From contig DDQZ01000070.1 in NCBI GenBank assembly GCA_002343505.1, forward strand, positions 155,353 through 219,352: a DNA stretch of 64,000 nt, in the 5' to 3' direction. The notes beneath the pieces are model-generated. The model saw only the letters and a list, made by a program, of their open reading frames with translations, searched no databases and was not told the origin of the DNA. Positions 41,925-50,510 of this stretch are shown here, piece after piece. Both the position numbers and the translations under genes were made by a program. Each line of letters begins with the position of its first letter. Within the stretch, counting starts at the first letter, position 1. The DNA comes from Verrucomicrobiaceae bacterium UBA2429. Lineage in GTDB: Bacteria > Verrucomicrobiota > Verrucomicrobiia > Verrucomicrobiales > Verrucomicrobiaceae.

Positions 41925-43091
41925 ATGAGCTTGAAAAGCCGGGCCGAAGGCGTTAGCACACGCCTTGTGTCCCACCCCCAGCCTCCAGCCTCCCTGCTCG
42001 GCATCACTCCGCCGGAGCTGGCCGCCGCTTTCACTGAAATGGGCGAGCCGGCCTTCCGCGCGCGGCAGGTGCTGGAGTGGACCTTCCAAAAGCGCGCCGC
42101 CGGCATCGAGGGCATGTCCAGCCTGCCGAAGGCCCTGCGCGCCGCGCTCGCGGAGCGCTTCGTCACCCGCACCATGAGCATCGCCCAGGTCACGGGATCA
42201 AAGGACACGACGCGGAAATTCCTCCTGCGCCTGAGCGACGGACGCTATGTGGAGACGGTGCTCATTCCGGCGAACCCCGCGCTCTACGGCGGCAAGTCCG
42301 ACCGCCGCACCCTCTGCGTCTCCAGCCAGGTGGGCTGCGCCTACGACTGCAAATTCTGCGCCAGCGGCCTGGCCGGCTTCACGCGCAACCTCACCGCCGC
42401 AGAGATCGTCGAGCAGATCGTCCAGGTCGAGCAGCACACCGGCGAGCGGGTGGACAACCTCGTGTTCATGGGCATGGGCGAGCCGCTGGCGAATTACTCG
42501 CACGTCACCAAGGCCATCGAAATCCTCAACGCCGAATGGGGCGTCGGCATCGGCGCGCGCCACATGACCGTGAGCACCAGCGGCCTGGCCCCGCAGATCC
42601 GCAGGCTGGCGGACTTCCCCCTGCAAATCCGCCTGGCCATCTCCCTGCACGGCGCCACCGACGAGGTGCGTGACCGCATCATGCCGGTGAACCGGAAGCA
42701 TCCTCTTGGCGAGCTCTTCGCCGCCCTGGAGGTCTGGCATGAAAAGCGCAAACAGCACCTAACCTTCGAGTTCATCCTCATTGAGAATGTGAATGACAGC
42801 CTTGAGCAGGCCCGCGCCCTGGCGCGGCTGGCGCGCCCGCTGGAGGCCAAGGTGAACCTCATCCCCTACAACACCGTCGAGGGACTGCCCTGGACGCGCC
42901 CCTCCGAGGAATGTCAGGACGCCTTTCTCGGCGCGCTGTTGAAGGCCGGCGTCAAAGCCACCCTGCGCCGTGAAAAAGGCCACGACATCGCCGCCGCCTG
43001 CGGCCAGCTCCGTCTCAAGCAGGAGACCGCTGAAGGCATCATCGAGTCCCCCGTCCCCGCAAGGCGCGTCACCATAGGCGCCGGCGCGTGA
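41925..43091 (+). CDS. rlmN: Dual-specificity RNA methyltransferase RlmN
   Basis: Radical-SAM enzyme that methylates C2 of A2503 in 23S rRNA and A37 of some tRNAs. The cluster motif is CAYDCKFCASGLAGF. The methyl-carrier cysteine near the C-terminus is in KGHDIAAACGQL. Other blocks are NLVFMGMGEPLANY, MTVSTSGLAPQIRRLA and RLAISLHGATDEVRDRIMPV. The start is uncertain: ATG at 41925 is listed; an ATG at 41892 and a GTG at 41967 just before the conserved SLLGITPPELAA are alternatives. Confidence 0.95.
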   Translation: MSLKSRAEGVSTRLVSHPQPPASLLGITPPELAAAFTEMGEPAFRARQVLEWTFQKRAAGIEGMSSLPKALRAALAERFVTRTMSIAQVTGSKDTTRKFLLRLSDGRYVETVLIPANPALYGGKSDRRTLCVSSQVGCAYDCKFCASGLAGFTRNLTAAEIVEQIVQVEQHTGERVDNLVFMGMGEPLANYSHVTKAIEILNAEWGVGIGARHMTVSTSGLAPQIRRLADFPLQIRLAISLHGATDEVRDRIMPVNRKHPLGELFAALEVWHEKRKQHLTFEFILIENVNDSLEQARALARLARPLEAKVNLIPYNTVEGLPWTRPSEECQDAFLGALLKAGVKATLRREKGHDIAAACGQLRLKQETAEGIIESPVPARRVTIGAGA

Positions 43092-43116
43092 GTGCCGCCC
43101 GGCGTCCGTCCCAGCC

Positions 43117-44430
43117 TTGGCGCTTGACCCCCGCCGCATCCTTCTGACACTGGCCGCAGTGACGCTCGCCGCCGCCATCCTGTATCTCTCCCTGCTCGCC
43201 CTGCTGGCCGTCATTTCCGCCGTGGAGACAGCCATTCACAGCGCGCGCGACATCGAGCCGCGCCTGGAGGCCGCCGGCCCCGGCATGGCACAAAAGCTGC
43301 GCAGCATCGCCGCGAACCCCTTCGCCCACTTGCACCGCGCCCTGCTGCTCTCCGCCACCTTGAACCTGGCCCTGGCCGCCCTCGGCCTGCACCTGGTCTC
43401 CGGTCCGTTGCGCGCCGCCGGGTGGAACCCCTGGGCGGCCACCGCGCTCATCTTCTGCGCCACAGTGCTCGTCGGCGATGTGCTGCCGAAATTCCTCGCC
43501 GCCCGCGCGCCCACCAGCGTGCTCCAGGGCGGCCTGCGCCTGCTGGTGCCGCTGCAGCCCGTGCTCGACCCCTTCGCCGCCTGGGCGGACAAAATCACCG
43601 ATCTGCTGCTCAAGCGCGTCATCCCCAGCCGCGTGAAGTTGAACCCCAAGATCACCCGCAACGAGTTCGAGACCCTGGTCGAAATGCGCCAGGAGCAGGG
43701 CCTGCTCGGCGCCGACGAGGCCGAAATGCTGCGCGAGGCGCTCGACATCGAAACCCTCACCGTGCGCGACTGCATGGTGCCGCGCGTGGACCTCACCCTC
43801 ATGGCCGTGGACGACAAGCCTGAGAAAATCGCCGCCGCCCTCGAGCAGTCCTCCGGCCGCTTCGTCGTCTTTCACGGCGAGACACCCGACATGGTCGAGG
43901 GCGTGCTCGACACCGAGGCCTGGAAGCTCGCGGGACGCCCCGACTGGCGCGGCATGCTCTTCAGCCCGTCTTTTGTCCCCGAGACCCTGCCCGTGCTCGA
44001 CGCGCTCGACCAGCACCTGAAGCGCACCGCCATGCCCGTGCTCATCGCCGACGAATACGGCGGCCTCGAAGGCATGGTCGGGCAGGAGGAGATCGCCGAC
44101 TGGCTGCTGCACGAGGCAGCGCCCTGGCTCGGCGAGGCAAGCGAGATCCGCCACCTCGGCGGCGGGCGCTACATCGTGGACGGCGGCACCCGCATTGACG
44201 ACGTGAACCGCGAGCTGCGCGCCGCCATCCCCGACGAGGGTGTGGACACCATCGGCGGATTTGTCTTCAACCACCTCGGCCACATGCCGAAGGCGGGCGA
44301 GCGCGCCCGCCTCGACGGCATCACCCTCAAGGTCCGGCGCGTCGTCCGCGCCCGCATCATCGAGGTGGAGCTGCGCCTGGACGAGGCGCGTCGCGCGGAA
44401 CTGCAAAGCGTGGAGGAGGCCGGAGCATGA
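43117..44430 (+). CDS. CNNM/CorC-HlyC-type membrane protein, first copy
   Basis: A 437-aa protein with an N-terminal CNNM/DUF21 membrane domain (LLTLAAVTLAAAILYLSLLA and three further hydrophobic segments), a CBS-pair region (DCMVPRVDLTLMAVDD, AMPVLIADEYGGLEGMV) and a C-terminal CorC_HlyC domain (DTIGGFVFNHLGHMPKAGE). Family members are implicated in Mg2+ or Co2+ export and in resistance to membrane stress. The start appears to be TTG at 43117, as no ATG or GTG lies upstream in frame after the rlmN stop. It overlaps the next gene by ATGA. Confidence 0.88.
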   Translation: MALDPRRILLTLAAVTLAAAILYLSLLALLAVISAVETAIHSARDIEPRLEAAGPGMAQKLRSIAANPFAHLHRALLLSATLNLALAALGLHLVSGPLRAAGWNPWAATALIFCATVLVGDVLPKFLAARAPTSVLQGGLRLLVPLQPVLDPFAAWADKITDLLLKRVIPSRVKLNPKITRNEFETLVEMRQEQGLLGADEAEMLREALDIETLTVRDCMVPRVDLTLMAVDDKPEKIAAALEQSSGRFVVFHGETPDMVEGVLDTEAWKLAGRPDWRGMLFSPSFVPETLPVLDALDQHLKRTAMPVLIADEYGGLEGMVGQEEIADWLLHEAAPWLGEASEIRHLGGGRYIVDGGTRIDDVNRELRAAIPDEGVDTIGGFVFNHLGHMPKAGERARLDGITLKVRRVVRARIIEVELRLDEARRAELQSVEEAGA

Positions 44431-45386
44431 GCTGGCTGCTGCTCCTCGCGCTCTGCCTGGCCGTCTCCTTCACCCTCTCAGGGCTGGAGAGCGCCGTGCT
44501 CACCGTCAGCCGCGTGCGCATGAGGCACGCCGCCGGCGCCGGCGACCGGCGCGCCGCCCGGCTCCTGCCGCTCATTGAGGACCGCGACGCGCTGCTCGGC
44601 GCCATCACCGTCAGCAACCACGTCACCAACCTCGCCGCCTTCCTCATTCTGGCCTGGCGCTTCCTGCCCTTTCACGGGCCCTGGGGGCCGCTGCCCGCCT
44701 TCATCCTGGCACTGCCCGTGTTTCTGCTCGGCCTTGAGGTGCTGCCCAAAAAGCTCTTCCGCCGCTACCCCTTCCGCAGCATCCGCGCCCTGGCGCCCCT
44801 GGTGCGTCTGGTCGGCCTGGCCCGCCCGCTCTTCCGCGCCCTTGCCCGCGGTGCCGGCACCGCCCAAGACGTGCCCGACGACTCCAGCGGCCGCGCGGAC
44901 CTGCGCGCGCAGGCCCTCCAGCTCAGCCAGGCCGGGCATCTCACGCCGGGCGCCGCGCGGCTCATCTGCGGCATGCTCGACTACCGCCAGAAGCGTGTGC
45001 GCGCCCTGATGATGCCGCTGAACCGCTCCATCGCCCTCGGCAGCGAGCAGCCACTCCACGCCGCGCTCATCTACGCCCGCCAGCACGAGCTGAGCACCCT
45101 GCCCGTCATGGATGAAAACGGCGTCTTTACCGGCGTGCTCGACCTCTCCCGACTGCCGCCCCAGCCGCCCGGCGACCGCCTCGTGCGGCAGCACATGCGC
45201 ACCCTGGAGACTGTGAAGGCCGACGACCCCGCCCTGACCGCCCTCCAGCATCTGCGCAAACGCGGCCAGACCCTGGCCCTCGTGCTCGACGAGCGCCAGG
45301 AACCCGCCGGCCTCATCCGCGAGGAAGATCTCCTCCACCACCTCCTCCAGGCGCCGGACTCCGCCACGCAGGCTGGGGAAAAGTAA
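44427..45386 (+). CDS. CNNM/CBS-domain membrane protein, second copy (short form)
   Basis: A 319-aa paralogue of the upstream gene. It has the CNNM/DUF21 membrane domain (LLLLALCLAVSFTLSGLESA, FLILAWRFLPFHGPWGPLPA) and a CBS pair (VRALMMPLNRSIALGSEQPL, LALVLDERQEPAGLIREEDL). The C-terminal CorC_HlyC domain present in the upstream protein is absent. The ATGA overlap and the complementary domain content suggest that the two form a heteromeric transporter, with only one partner carrying the C-terminal module. Confidence 0.87.
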   Translation: MSWLLLLALCLAVSFTLSGLESAVLTVSRVRMRHAAGAGDRRAARLLPLIEDRDALLGAITVSNHVTNLAAFLILAWRFLPFHGPWGPLPAFILALPVFLLGLEVLPKKLFRRYPFRSIRALAPLVRLVGLARPLFRALARGAGTAQDVPDDSSGRADLRAQALQLSQAGHLTPGAARLICGMLDYRQKRVRALMMPLNRSIALGSEQPLHAALIYARQHELSTLPVMDENGVFTGVLDLSRLPPQPPGDRLVRQHMRTLETVKADDPALTALQHLRKRGQTLALVLDERQEPAGLIREEDLLHHLLQAPDSATQAGEK

Positions 45387-45467
45387 CGCGCCTCCGTCCT
45401 CCGGGCCGGGCACGGCAAAGCCGATGCGCGCAAGACTTCCCCGACCCGGGAAAGCGGGCGTTTTCCG

Positions 45468-46136
45468 CTACGGGCGCGTGGCGGTGATGAGGTGGTTGTG
45501 AAAGGGGGTGCGGCCCCAGAGGGGGCGGAGGCTGACGCGCAGGCCGGCGGCGCCGAGGACTTCGTGGAAGAGGGCGGCGTCCGGGTAGCTGACGGGCGCG
45601 GCTTTCATCCAGCGGGTGGCTTTGGCGAGATAATCGGCCCAGACGGTGACGCGGAAGCGCCAGTTGTCCGCGCGCAGGCCGCTGCGGATGACGAGGCTGG
45701 CGCCGGGCGCGACGCGGGCGGCGGCGGCGGCGAGCAGGGCGTTTTGTTCGGCGGGGGTGAAGAATTGCAGGATGTCGAGGATGACGACGTGGCCGGAGAA
45801 TTCGGGCAGGCCGGTGCGCGCGTCGCCCGCCTCGAAATTCAAGTCACTGTGCCCGGCGCGCGCGGCCATGACGCGGGCAGCGCGGATTTTCCGCTCGTCA
45901 TAGTCGAAACCGGTGAGCGGCGCGTCCAGCCCGCAGGCGCGCAGGTACTGGCCGAGCAGGCCGATGCCGCAGCCGATGTCGAGCACGGGCAGCGGGCGCG
46001 CGGCGATAACGGCGGCCACGGCGGCATAGACGGGGTCGGTGCGGAGCTTCGAGCGGGTGTAGTGGTAGTCCCAGCGCCGGTCGCACAGGCGGGCGATGCG
46101 GTCGAAGTCGGCTTTGGCTGGCGTGCGCGGGTTCAT
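45468..46136 (-). CDS. Class I SAM-dependent methyltransferase
   Basis: A 222-aa methyltransferase with a clear SAM-binding motif I (LPVLDIGCGIGLLGQYLRAC), motif II region (LTGFDYDERKIRAARVMAAR) and motif IV (HVVILDILQFFTP). The acceptor is not evident. It is the last gene of a minus-strand group with a GT2, a lysophospholipid-type acyltransferase and, divergently, a FabZ-like dehydratase, so a lipid or polyene head-group substrate is plausible. The start at 46136 excludes 27 upstream codons read from repeat sequence. Confidence 0.85.
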   Translation of the reverse strand: MNPRTPAKADFDRIARLCDRRWDYHYTRSKLRTDPVYAAVAAVIAARPLPVLDIGCGIGLLGQYLRACGLDAPLTGFDYDERKIRAARVMAARAGHSDLNFEAGDARTGLPEFSGHVVILDILQFFTPAEQNALLAAAAARVAPGASLVIRSGLRADNWRFRVTVWADYLAKATRWMKAAPVSYPDAALFHEVLGAAGLRVSLRPLWGRTPFHNHLITATRP

Positions 46137-46177
46137 GGGATGGGCGGCGCGGGGTTCTTTCTGAAAATGGAGATGGG

Positions 46178-46309
46178 ATGGCCGCAAAAAGACACAAAAG
46201 ACGCAAAAACAAGACATGGGAAAGCGGCGGGGCCCTCACCGCGCGCGTGAGTGCGTGAGGAGCATGCGGGCTTTATTTCTTGCGGTTTTTTTGAGTTTTT
46301 TGCGGCCAT
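46178..46309. repeat. Inverted repeat between methyltransferase and GT2 genes
   Basis: Perfect 13-base arms atggccgcaaaaa (46178-46190) and tttttgcggccat (46297-46309). Both arms continue into A-rich, respectively T-rich tracts with gcaaaa/ttttgc words. It is a symmetrical element of about 130 bases filling most of the intergenic gap, consistent with a small non-autonomous mobile repeat or a terminator pair. Confidence 0.65.
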
Positions 46310-46326
46310 TCATTTCCGGATTCGGG

Positions 46327-47100
46327 TTATCCGGCGCGGGCGCGGCGCAGGGGGTTGCCGCCTTTGCCCAGCAGCCAGAGCAGGCGCGGCAGGCGCAGGA
46401 GGAAGCCGCAGAGCAAGCGGGCGTGCATCCAGGTGAGCAGGGCATTGTCCCGGAGGTAGCGGAACTGGGAAATGCCGCCCTCCTCGCGGGTGAGGTAGCG
46501 CACGGGGGTGGGCACGGCGAGCATGGGCACGCCGAGCCAGGCCAGGCGCACGGCGATCTCGGTGTCGTAGTCGAAGCGGCGCGCCCAGGCGGTGCCGGCA
46601 AAGGCGCGCAGCAGCGCCTCCACTGGGTAGAGCCTCATGCCGAAGAGCGAGTCGGGGATGCCCCAGCCGAGGGTCTCGATGTGTGCCCAGACGTTGGAGA
46701 GCTTCCGCCCCTGCACGCGGAGCTGCGGTGCCTCCGGGCCGAAGACGGGCCGGCCCATGAGTGCGGCCTGCGGGTGCGCCTCCGCCAGGGCCAGGAAGCG
46801 CGGGATTTCCCCGGCGGGGTGCTGCCCGTCCGCGTCGAGCGTGAGCACATGGGTGAAACCCGCTTTGGCCGCCTCTGCGGCGCCGTGCAGCACGGCGGCG
46901 CCTTTGCCCTGGTTGCGCGGGAGGGTGAGCACGCGCAGGCCGGGGTGGACTGCTTTGAGATCGTCCAGCAATGCGGCGCTGCCATCGGTGCTGCCGTCCA
47001 CCACGACCCAGACCTGCGGCCAGCAAGACAGGGCGTCAGCGACAGTGCGGGACAGGATGGGGCCGGTGTTGTAGGAGGGGATGAGGATAAGGGGGTTCAT
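46327..47100 (-). CDS. Glycosyltransferase family 2
   Basis: A 257-aa GT2 enzyme. Donor-site motifs: LILIPSYNTGPILSRTVADA, WVVVDGSTDGSAALL, NQGKGAAVLHGA and the metal-binding LTLDADGQHPAGEIPRF. Charged C-terminal helices (RYLRDNALLTWMHARLLCGF) suggest membrane association. Its ATG overlaps the acyltransferase stop by ATGA, so the two are translated together and probably modify the same lipid. Confidence 0.9.
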   Translation of the reverse strand: MNPLILIPSYNTGPILSRTVADALSCWPQVWVVVDGSTDGSAALLDDLKAVHPGLRVLTLPRNQGKGAAVLHGAAEAAKAGFTHVLTLDADGQHPAGEIPRFLALAEAHPQAALMGRPVFGPEAPQLRVQGRKLSNVWAHIETLGWGIPDSLFGMRLYPVEALLRAFAGTAWARRFDYDTEIAVRLAWLGVPMLAVPTPVRYLTREEGGISQFRYLRDNALLTWMHARLLCGFLLRLPRLLWLLGKGGNPLRRARAG

Positions 47101-47843
47101 TCAGCGAGCTTTTCCAGCGCGGCCAGGTGGCGCGCGCGCAGGTCGTCCAGAAATGTCTGGATGTCACCCCCGGGCGGGAAGCAAACCGGCTCGCCCACGC
47201 TCATGCGGATGCGGATTTTCCCACGCGGGAGCTTCCACAAGGGCCAGCCTTTGCTCAGGTAGGGGCTGCTGGCGCGCACATGCACGGGCCAGACGGGCGC
47301 GCCGGAGTTTTTGGCGACAATGCCGAGGCCGCCCTGGAAGGGATTGAGCCGCCCGTGCTCGGGGCGGGTGCGCGTGCCTTCGGGGAAGAAAAGCAGGCGG
47401 CCGTCCCGCTTGAGTGTCTGGACGCACTGGCGGAGCATTTTGTGCGCGGGCTCGTTGGGGATGAAGCCGGCGGCGGTGGCGCCGCCGTAGAGGAGGGGGT
47501 TGTTCATGAGGCCGGCCTTCAAGACGCAGGCCATGCCGCCTGCCTCGGCGAGGACGAAGACGGCGTCCCACAGGGCGGGGTGGTTCGGCGCCAGGATGAG
47601 CGGCCCTTTGGCCTCGCGCACCCGCTCGAAACCCTCGTACTCGCACTCCACAATGTCGTAGAAGCGCATCATGCGCAGAAAGCCCTGGAAGCTGGCGCGC
47701 AGAAGGATCTGCGCGATCTCCCGCGCGCGCTCGGGCCGGTAGAACAGCGGCAGCAGCACGCATAGCAGCATGAAGACAATGCCGCCGGCCACCCAGTAGA
47801 TGAGGCTGGCCAGCCAGGCGCAGATCAGACGGAACCTGTCCAT
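47097..47843 (-). CDS. Lysophospholipid-type acyltransferase
   Basis: A 248-aa membrane acyltransferase of the PlsC/LpxL-like superfamily. An N-terminal hydrophobic anchor (LICAWLASLIYWVAGGIVFM) precedes the catalytic APNHPALWDAVF motif (H-x4-D) and the FFPEGTRTRPEHGRLNPF substrate-site motif. It transfers an acyl group from ACP or CoA to a glycerol- or sugar-linked hydroxyl. It is coupled to the GT2 gene, and a FabZ-like gene starts 98 bases away on the other strand. Confidence 0.9.
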   Translation of the reverse strand: MDRFRLICAWLASLIYWVAGGIVFMLLCVLLPLFYRPERAREIAQILLRASFQGFLRMMRFYDIVECEYEGFERVREAKGPLILAPNHPALWDAVFVLAEAGGMACVLKAGLMNNPLLYGGATAAGFIPNEPAHKMLRQCVQTLKRDGRLLFFPEGTRTRPEHGRLNPFQGGLGIVAKNSGAPVWPVHVRASSPYLSKGWPLWKLPRGKIRIRMSVGEPVCFPPGGDIQTFLDDLRARHLAALEKLAE

Positions 47844-47940
47844 GAGGGAAGACCGGCGCGCGCGAGCGCTCGGGGGGCGTTTGGGCTGGGGCTTTGACCA
47901 TTGTCAGCGAGCCGGTTCATGCGTAAAAAGGGCCGCGAGT

Positions 47941-48393
47941 ATGTTGCAACCCCCCTCATTTGTCCAAGCACTTTCCGCGCTGCCGCACGGGCCGGAGTTC
48001 CGCTTCATTGACGAGCTGCTGGAGCTGGAGCCGGGCGTCTCGGCGCGCGCGCGCTGGACGCTGAAAGGCACCGAGTCCTTCCTGCCCGGCCACTTCCCCG
48101 GCGAGCCGCTGCTGCCGGGCGTGATCATGATCGAGGCGCTGGCGCAGCTCGGCGGCATTCTGGCGCAGAGTGACCGCGCGGAGCGCCCGCTGCGGGACCT
48201 GCGCCTGACGGCGGTGCGCCAGTTCAAGATTCTCGGCAGCGCGCCGCCGGGCACGGTGCTGGAGATCACGGCGCGGCGTGAGGCGGTGATGCCCGGCCTG
48301 GTCCAGGTGTCCGGGGAGGTGCGCACGGCCGCCGGCGCGCGCCTGGCCGCCGGGAGCGTGGTGCTCAGCGGAGTGGAGCCTGCGGAGGGGTGA
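47941..48393 (+). CDS. FabZ-like 3-hydroxyacyl-ACP dehydratase
   Basis: A 150-aa hot-dog-fold protein like FabZ or the dehydratases of aryl-polyene clusters. The active-site segment LPGHFPGEPLLPGVIMIEAL contains the catalytic His, and the Glu of the helix is present. FRFIDELLELEPG is the usual N-terminal strand. It may serve general fatty acid synthesis or the adjacent acyltransferase/GT2 group; no ketosynthase or acyl carrier gene is beside it. It converges on leuA. Confidence 0.87.
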   Translation: MLQPPSFVQALSALPHGPEFRFIDELLELEPGVSARARWTLKGTESFLPGHFPGEPLLPGVIMIEALAQLGGILAQSDRAERPLRDLRLTAVRQFKILGSAPPGTVLEITARREAVMPGLVQVSGEVRTAAGARLAAGSVVLSGVEPAEG

Positions 48394-48407
48394 GCCGCAG
48401 GGTCCGC

Positions 48408-50069
48408 TCAGCCGGCGCGGTTCACGGCGCTGAGCACGGCTTTGATGGAGGCGAGCTCGATGTTCGTGTCCACCCCGGCGCCCCAGACGGTCCTGCCGCC
48501 GGTCTTGATCTGGATGCAGGCCAGTGCGCTGGCAGCAGTGCCCTCGCCTAGACTCTGCTCGCGGTAGCTGCTGATCTCGAAAGGGGCGACTCCGGCGTCC
48601 CGGATCAAGGCGTCAGCAAAGGCGGCGATGGGGCCGTTGCCCGTGCCGGTGATGCCGGACTCGCGGCCGTCTTTGACCAGGCTGCACCGGCAGGTGAAGA
48701 CGCCGTCCACGCCGTCGGCATGGAAGTGGTGCAGGCTGAGGGGCGCCTCGCGCTCGATGTATTCCTTCCAAAACATGCCGCGCAACTCGGCGGCACTGAC
48801 CTCGCGCCCGAGGCTGTCCACGATGTCGTTGGCGATGGGGCCGAACTCGCGCTGCATGTCCTTCGGCAGCTCGATGCCGAACTCGCTTTCAAGCAGGTAG
48901 GCCACGCCGCCTTTGCCGCTCTGGCTGTTCACGCGGATGACCTCGCGGTATTCGCGGCCGACATCATGCGGGTCAATGGTGAGGTAGGGCACGTCCCAGA
49001 TGCCATGGTGCTGCTCGTAACCGGCCAGGCCTTTTTTGATGGCGTCCTGGTGGCTGCCGCTGAAGGCGGTGAAGACCAGCTCGCCGGCATAGGGCTGGCG
49101 CGCGGGCACGGTCATGCCGGTGGTGCGCTCGTACATGGTGATGAGGCCGTTCATGTCGGAAAAGTCCAGGCCGGGGGAGATGCCGTGCATGTACAGGTTC
49201 ATGGCCACCTGGACGATGTCGAGATTGCCGGTGCGCTCGCCATTTCCAAACAGCGTGCCCTCGACGCGGTCGGCGCCAGCCAGCAGGCCCAGCTCGGTGG
49301 CGGCGGTGCCGGTGCCGCGGTCGTTGTGCGTGTGCAGGCTGATGATGAGGCTCTCGCGGTTTTTGATGTTCGTGCAGATCCACTCGATCTGGTCGGCATA
49401 AACGTTGGGCATGGCCACCTCGACGGTGTCGGGCAGGTTGAGGATCATCCTGCGCTCCGGCGTGGGCCGCCAGACATCCATCACCGCCTCGCTGATCTCC
49501 TTGGCGAACTCCACCTCCGTGGCGCTGAAGCTCTCCGGCGAATATTGCAAGACGACCTCGGTGCCTCCCGCTTCCAAACGATGGATGCGGTCCTTGATCA
49601 TGCGCGCGCCGTTGACGGCGATCTCGATGATCTCCTGCTTCGTTTTGCCAAACACATACTTTCTCTGCGCGGGCGAGGTGGAGTTGTACATGTGGATGAT
49701 GACGCGGCGCGCGCCCATGAGGCTCTGCACGGTCTTCTCGATCAAGTCCTCGCGCGCCTGCACCAGGCACTGGATCGTCACGTCATCCGGGATGCGCTTC
49801 TCCTCGATGAGGCGGCGGTTGAAGGCGAATTCGGTGTTCGATGCGGCGGGAAAGCCGACTTCGATCTCTTTAAAGCCGCACTTCACGAGCGCGTCGAACA
49901 TCTCCAGCTTTTGGGAGACGTTCATGGGCACGGCCAGGGCTTGATTGCCATCCCGCAGATCCACGCTGCACCACACAGGCGCGTGGCTGAGGTGGCGCGC
50001 GGGCCATTGGCGGTTCGGCAGGTGGATCAGGGGAAAGGGCTGATACTTGGTGGCTGGATTCTTCAACAT
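48408..50069 (-). CDS. leuA: 2-isopropylmalate synthase (long form)
   Basis: First committed enzyme of leucine synthesis, 553 aa, condensing acetyl-CoA with 2-oxoisovalerate. The catalytic TIM barrel carries WCSVDLRDGNQALAVPM, FKEIEVGFPAAS and the metal-site ISLHTHNDRGTGTAATELGL, then LFGNGERTGNLDIV. The C-terminal LeuA regulatory domain, which mediates leucine feedback, spans about residues 420-550 (ITGTGNGPIAAFADALI). The length and N-terminus fit the LeuA type found in actinobacteria and some other phyla. No leucine leader peptide or T-box was found upstream. Confidence 0.95.
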   Translation of the reverse strand: MLKNPATKYQPFPLIHLPNRQWPARHLSHAPVWCSVDLRDGNQALAVPMNVSQKLEMFDALVKCGFKEIEVGFPAASNTEFAFNRRLIEEKRIPDDVTIQCLVQAREDLIEKTVQSLMGARRVIIHMYNSTSPAQRKYVFGKTKQEIIEIAVNGARMIKDRIHRLEAGGTEVVLQYSPESFSATEVEFAKEISEAVMDVWRPTPERRMILNLPDTVEVAMPNVYADQIEWICTNIKNRESLIISLHTHNDRGTGTAATELGLLAGADRVEGTLFGNGERTGNLDIVQVAMNLYMHGISPGLDFSDMNGLITMYERTTGMTVPARQPYAGELVFTAFSGSHQDAIKKGLAGYEQHHGIWDVPYLTIDPHDVGREYREVIRVNSQSGKGGVAYLLESEFGIELPKDMQREFGPIANDIVDSLGREVSAAELRGMFWKEYIEREAPLSLHHFHADGVDGVFTCRCSLVKDGRESGITGTGNGPIAAFADALIRDAGVAPFEISSYREQSLGEGTAASALACIQIKTGGRTVWGAGVDTNIELASIKAVLSAVNRAG

Positions 50070-50380
50070 GGCGGGATGGGTATGAAAGGGCGTGATTGCC
50101 GGGTTTTACAGGCGGATTTTCCTGTTTTCGGTGACGGGTCCGCCGGGACGTGCCGGCAGGGAGGCATGGCGAGGAAACACGGGCCGCCTACCCTTGCGCA
50201 AGTCGCAGGGAAAGAAGGAGGGCGGCGCTGTTGCGGCGGGTCACGGCGTAGTGGTAGACCCGCCGCCGCGATGTTGCACGGACTTTTTTCCTCCGGCCCG
50301 GCGCGCCGTTCCCGCGCCATGAAAAAAACCGCTAGCACATGCAGGGAGGGGCGTTATCATCGTGCCGCTTCCAGCGAAAT
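50070..50380. other. Intergenic region between leuA and tRNA-His
   Basis: 311 bases between divergent leuA and tRNA-His. It must hold both promoters. Short open frames here are interrupted or lack any family signature, and no riboswitch, attenuator or repeat was recognised. Confidence 0.4.
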
Positions 50381-50456
50381 GGTGGTCGTAGCTCAATGGT
50401 AGAGCCCCAGATTGTGATTCTGGTTGTTGCGGGTTCGAGCCCCGTCGATCACCCCA
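50381..50456 (+). tRNA. tRNA-His (GTG anticodon)
   Basis: A full cloverleaf: acceptor GTGGTCG (50382-50388) pairs with CGATCAC (50446-50452); D-arm GCTC/GAGC; anticodon stem CCAGA/TCTGG with loop TTGTGAT, anticodon GTG at 50414-50416; T-arm GCGGG-TTCGAGC-CCCGT. The extra G at 50381 faces C73 at 50453, the identity pair unique to tRNA-His. CCA is encoded (50454-50456). It lies 54 bases upstream of rnc on the same strand. Confidence 0.96.
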
Positions 50457-50510
50457 CGCTTCCCCCGCCATTCAGATTGATGGCGGCATTTTTTCGGATA
50501 CTTCCGAGTC

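Noticed and set aside
45387..45467. Terminator between the convergent CNNM and methyltransferase genes
   Set aside because: The gap has GC-rich short inverted words but no clear stem with a T-run on either strand.
50070..50380. Leucine attenuator or T-box upstream of leuA
   Set aside because: No run of Leu codons in a short leader frame, and no T-box core or terminator/antiterminator pair could be found.
48720..50402. 560-codon plus-strand frame opposite leuA
   Set aside because: Antisense shadow of a well-defined 2-isopropylmalate synthase.
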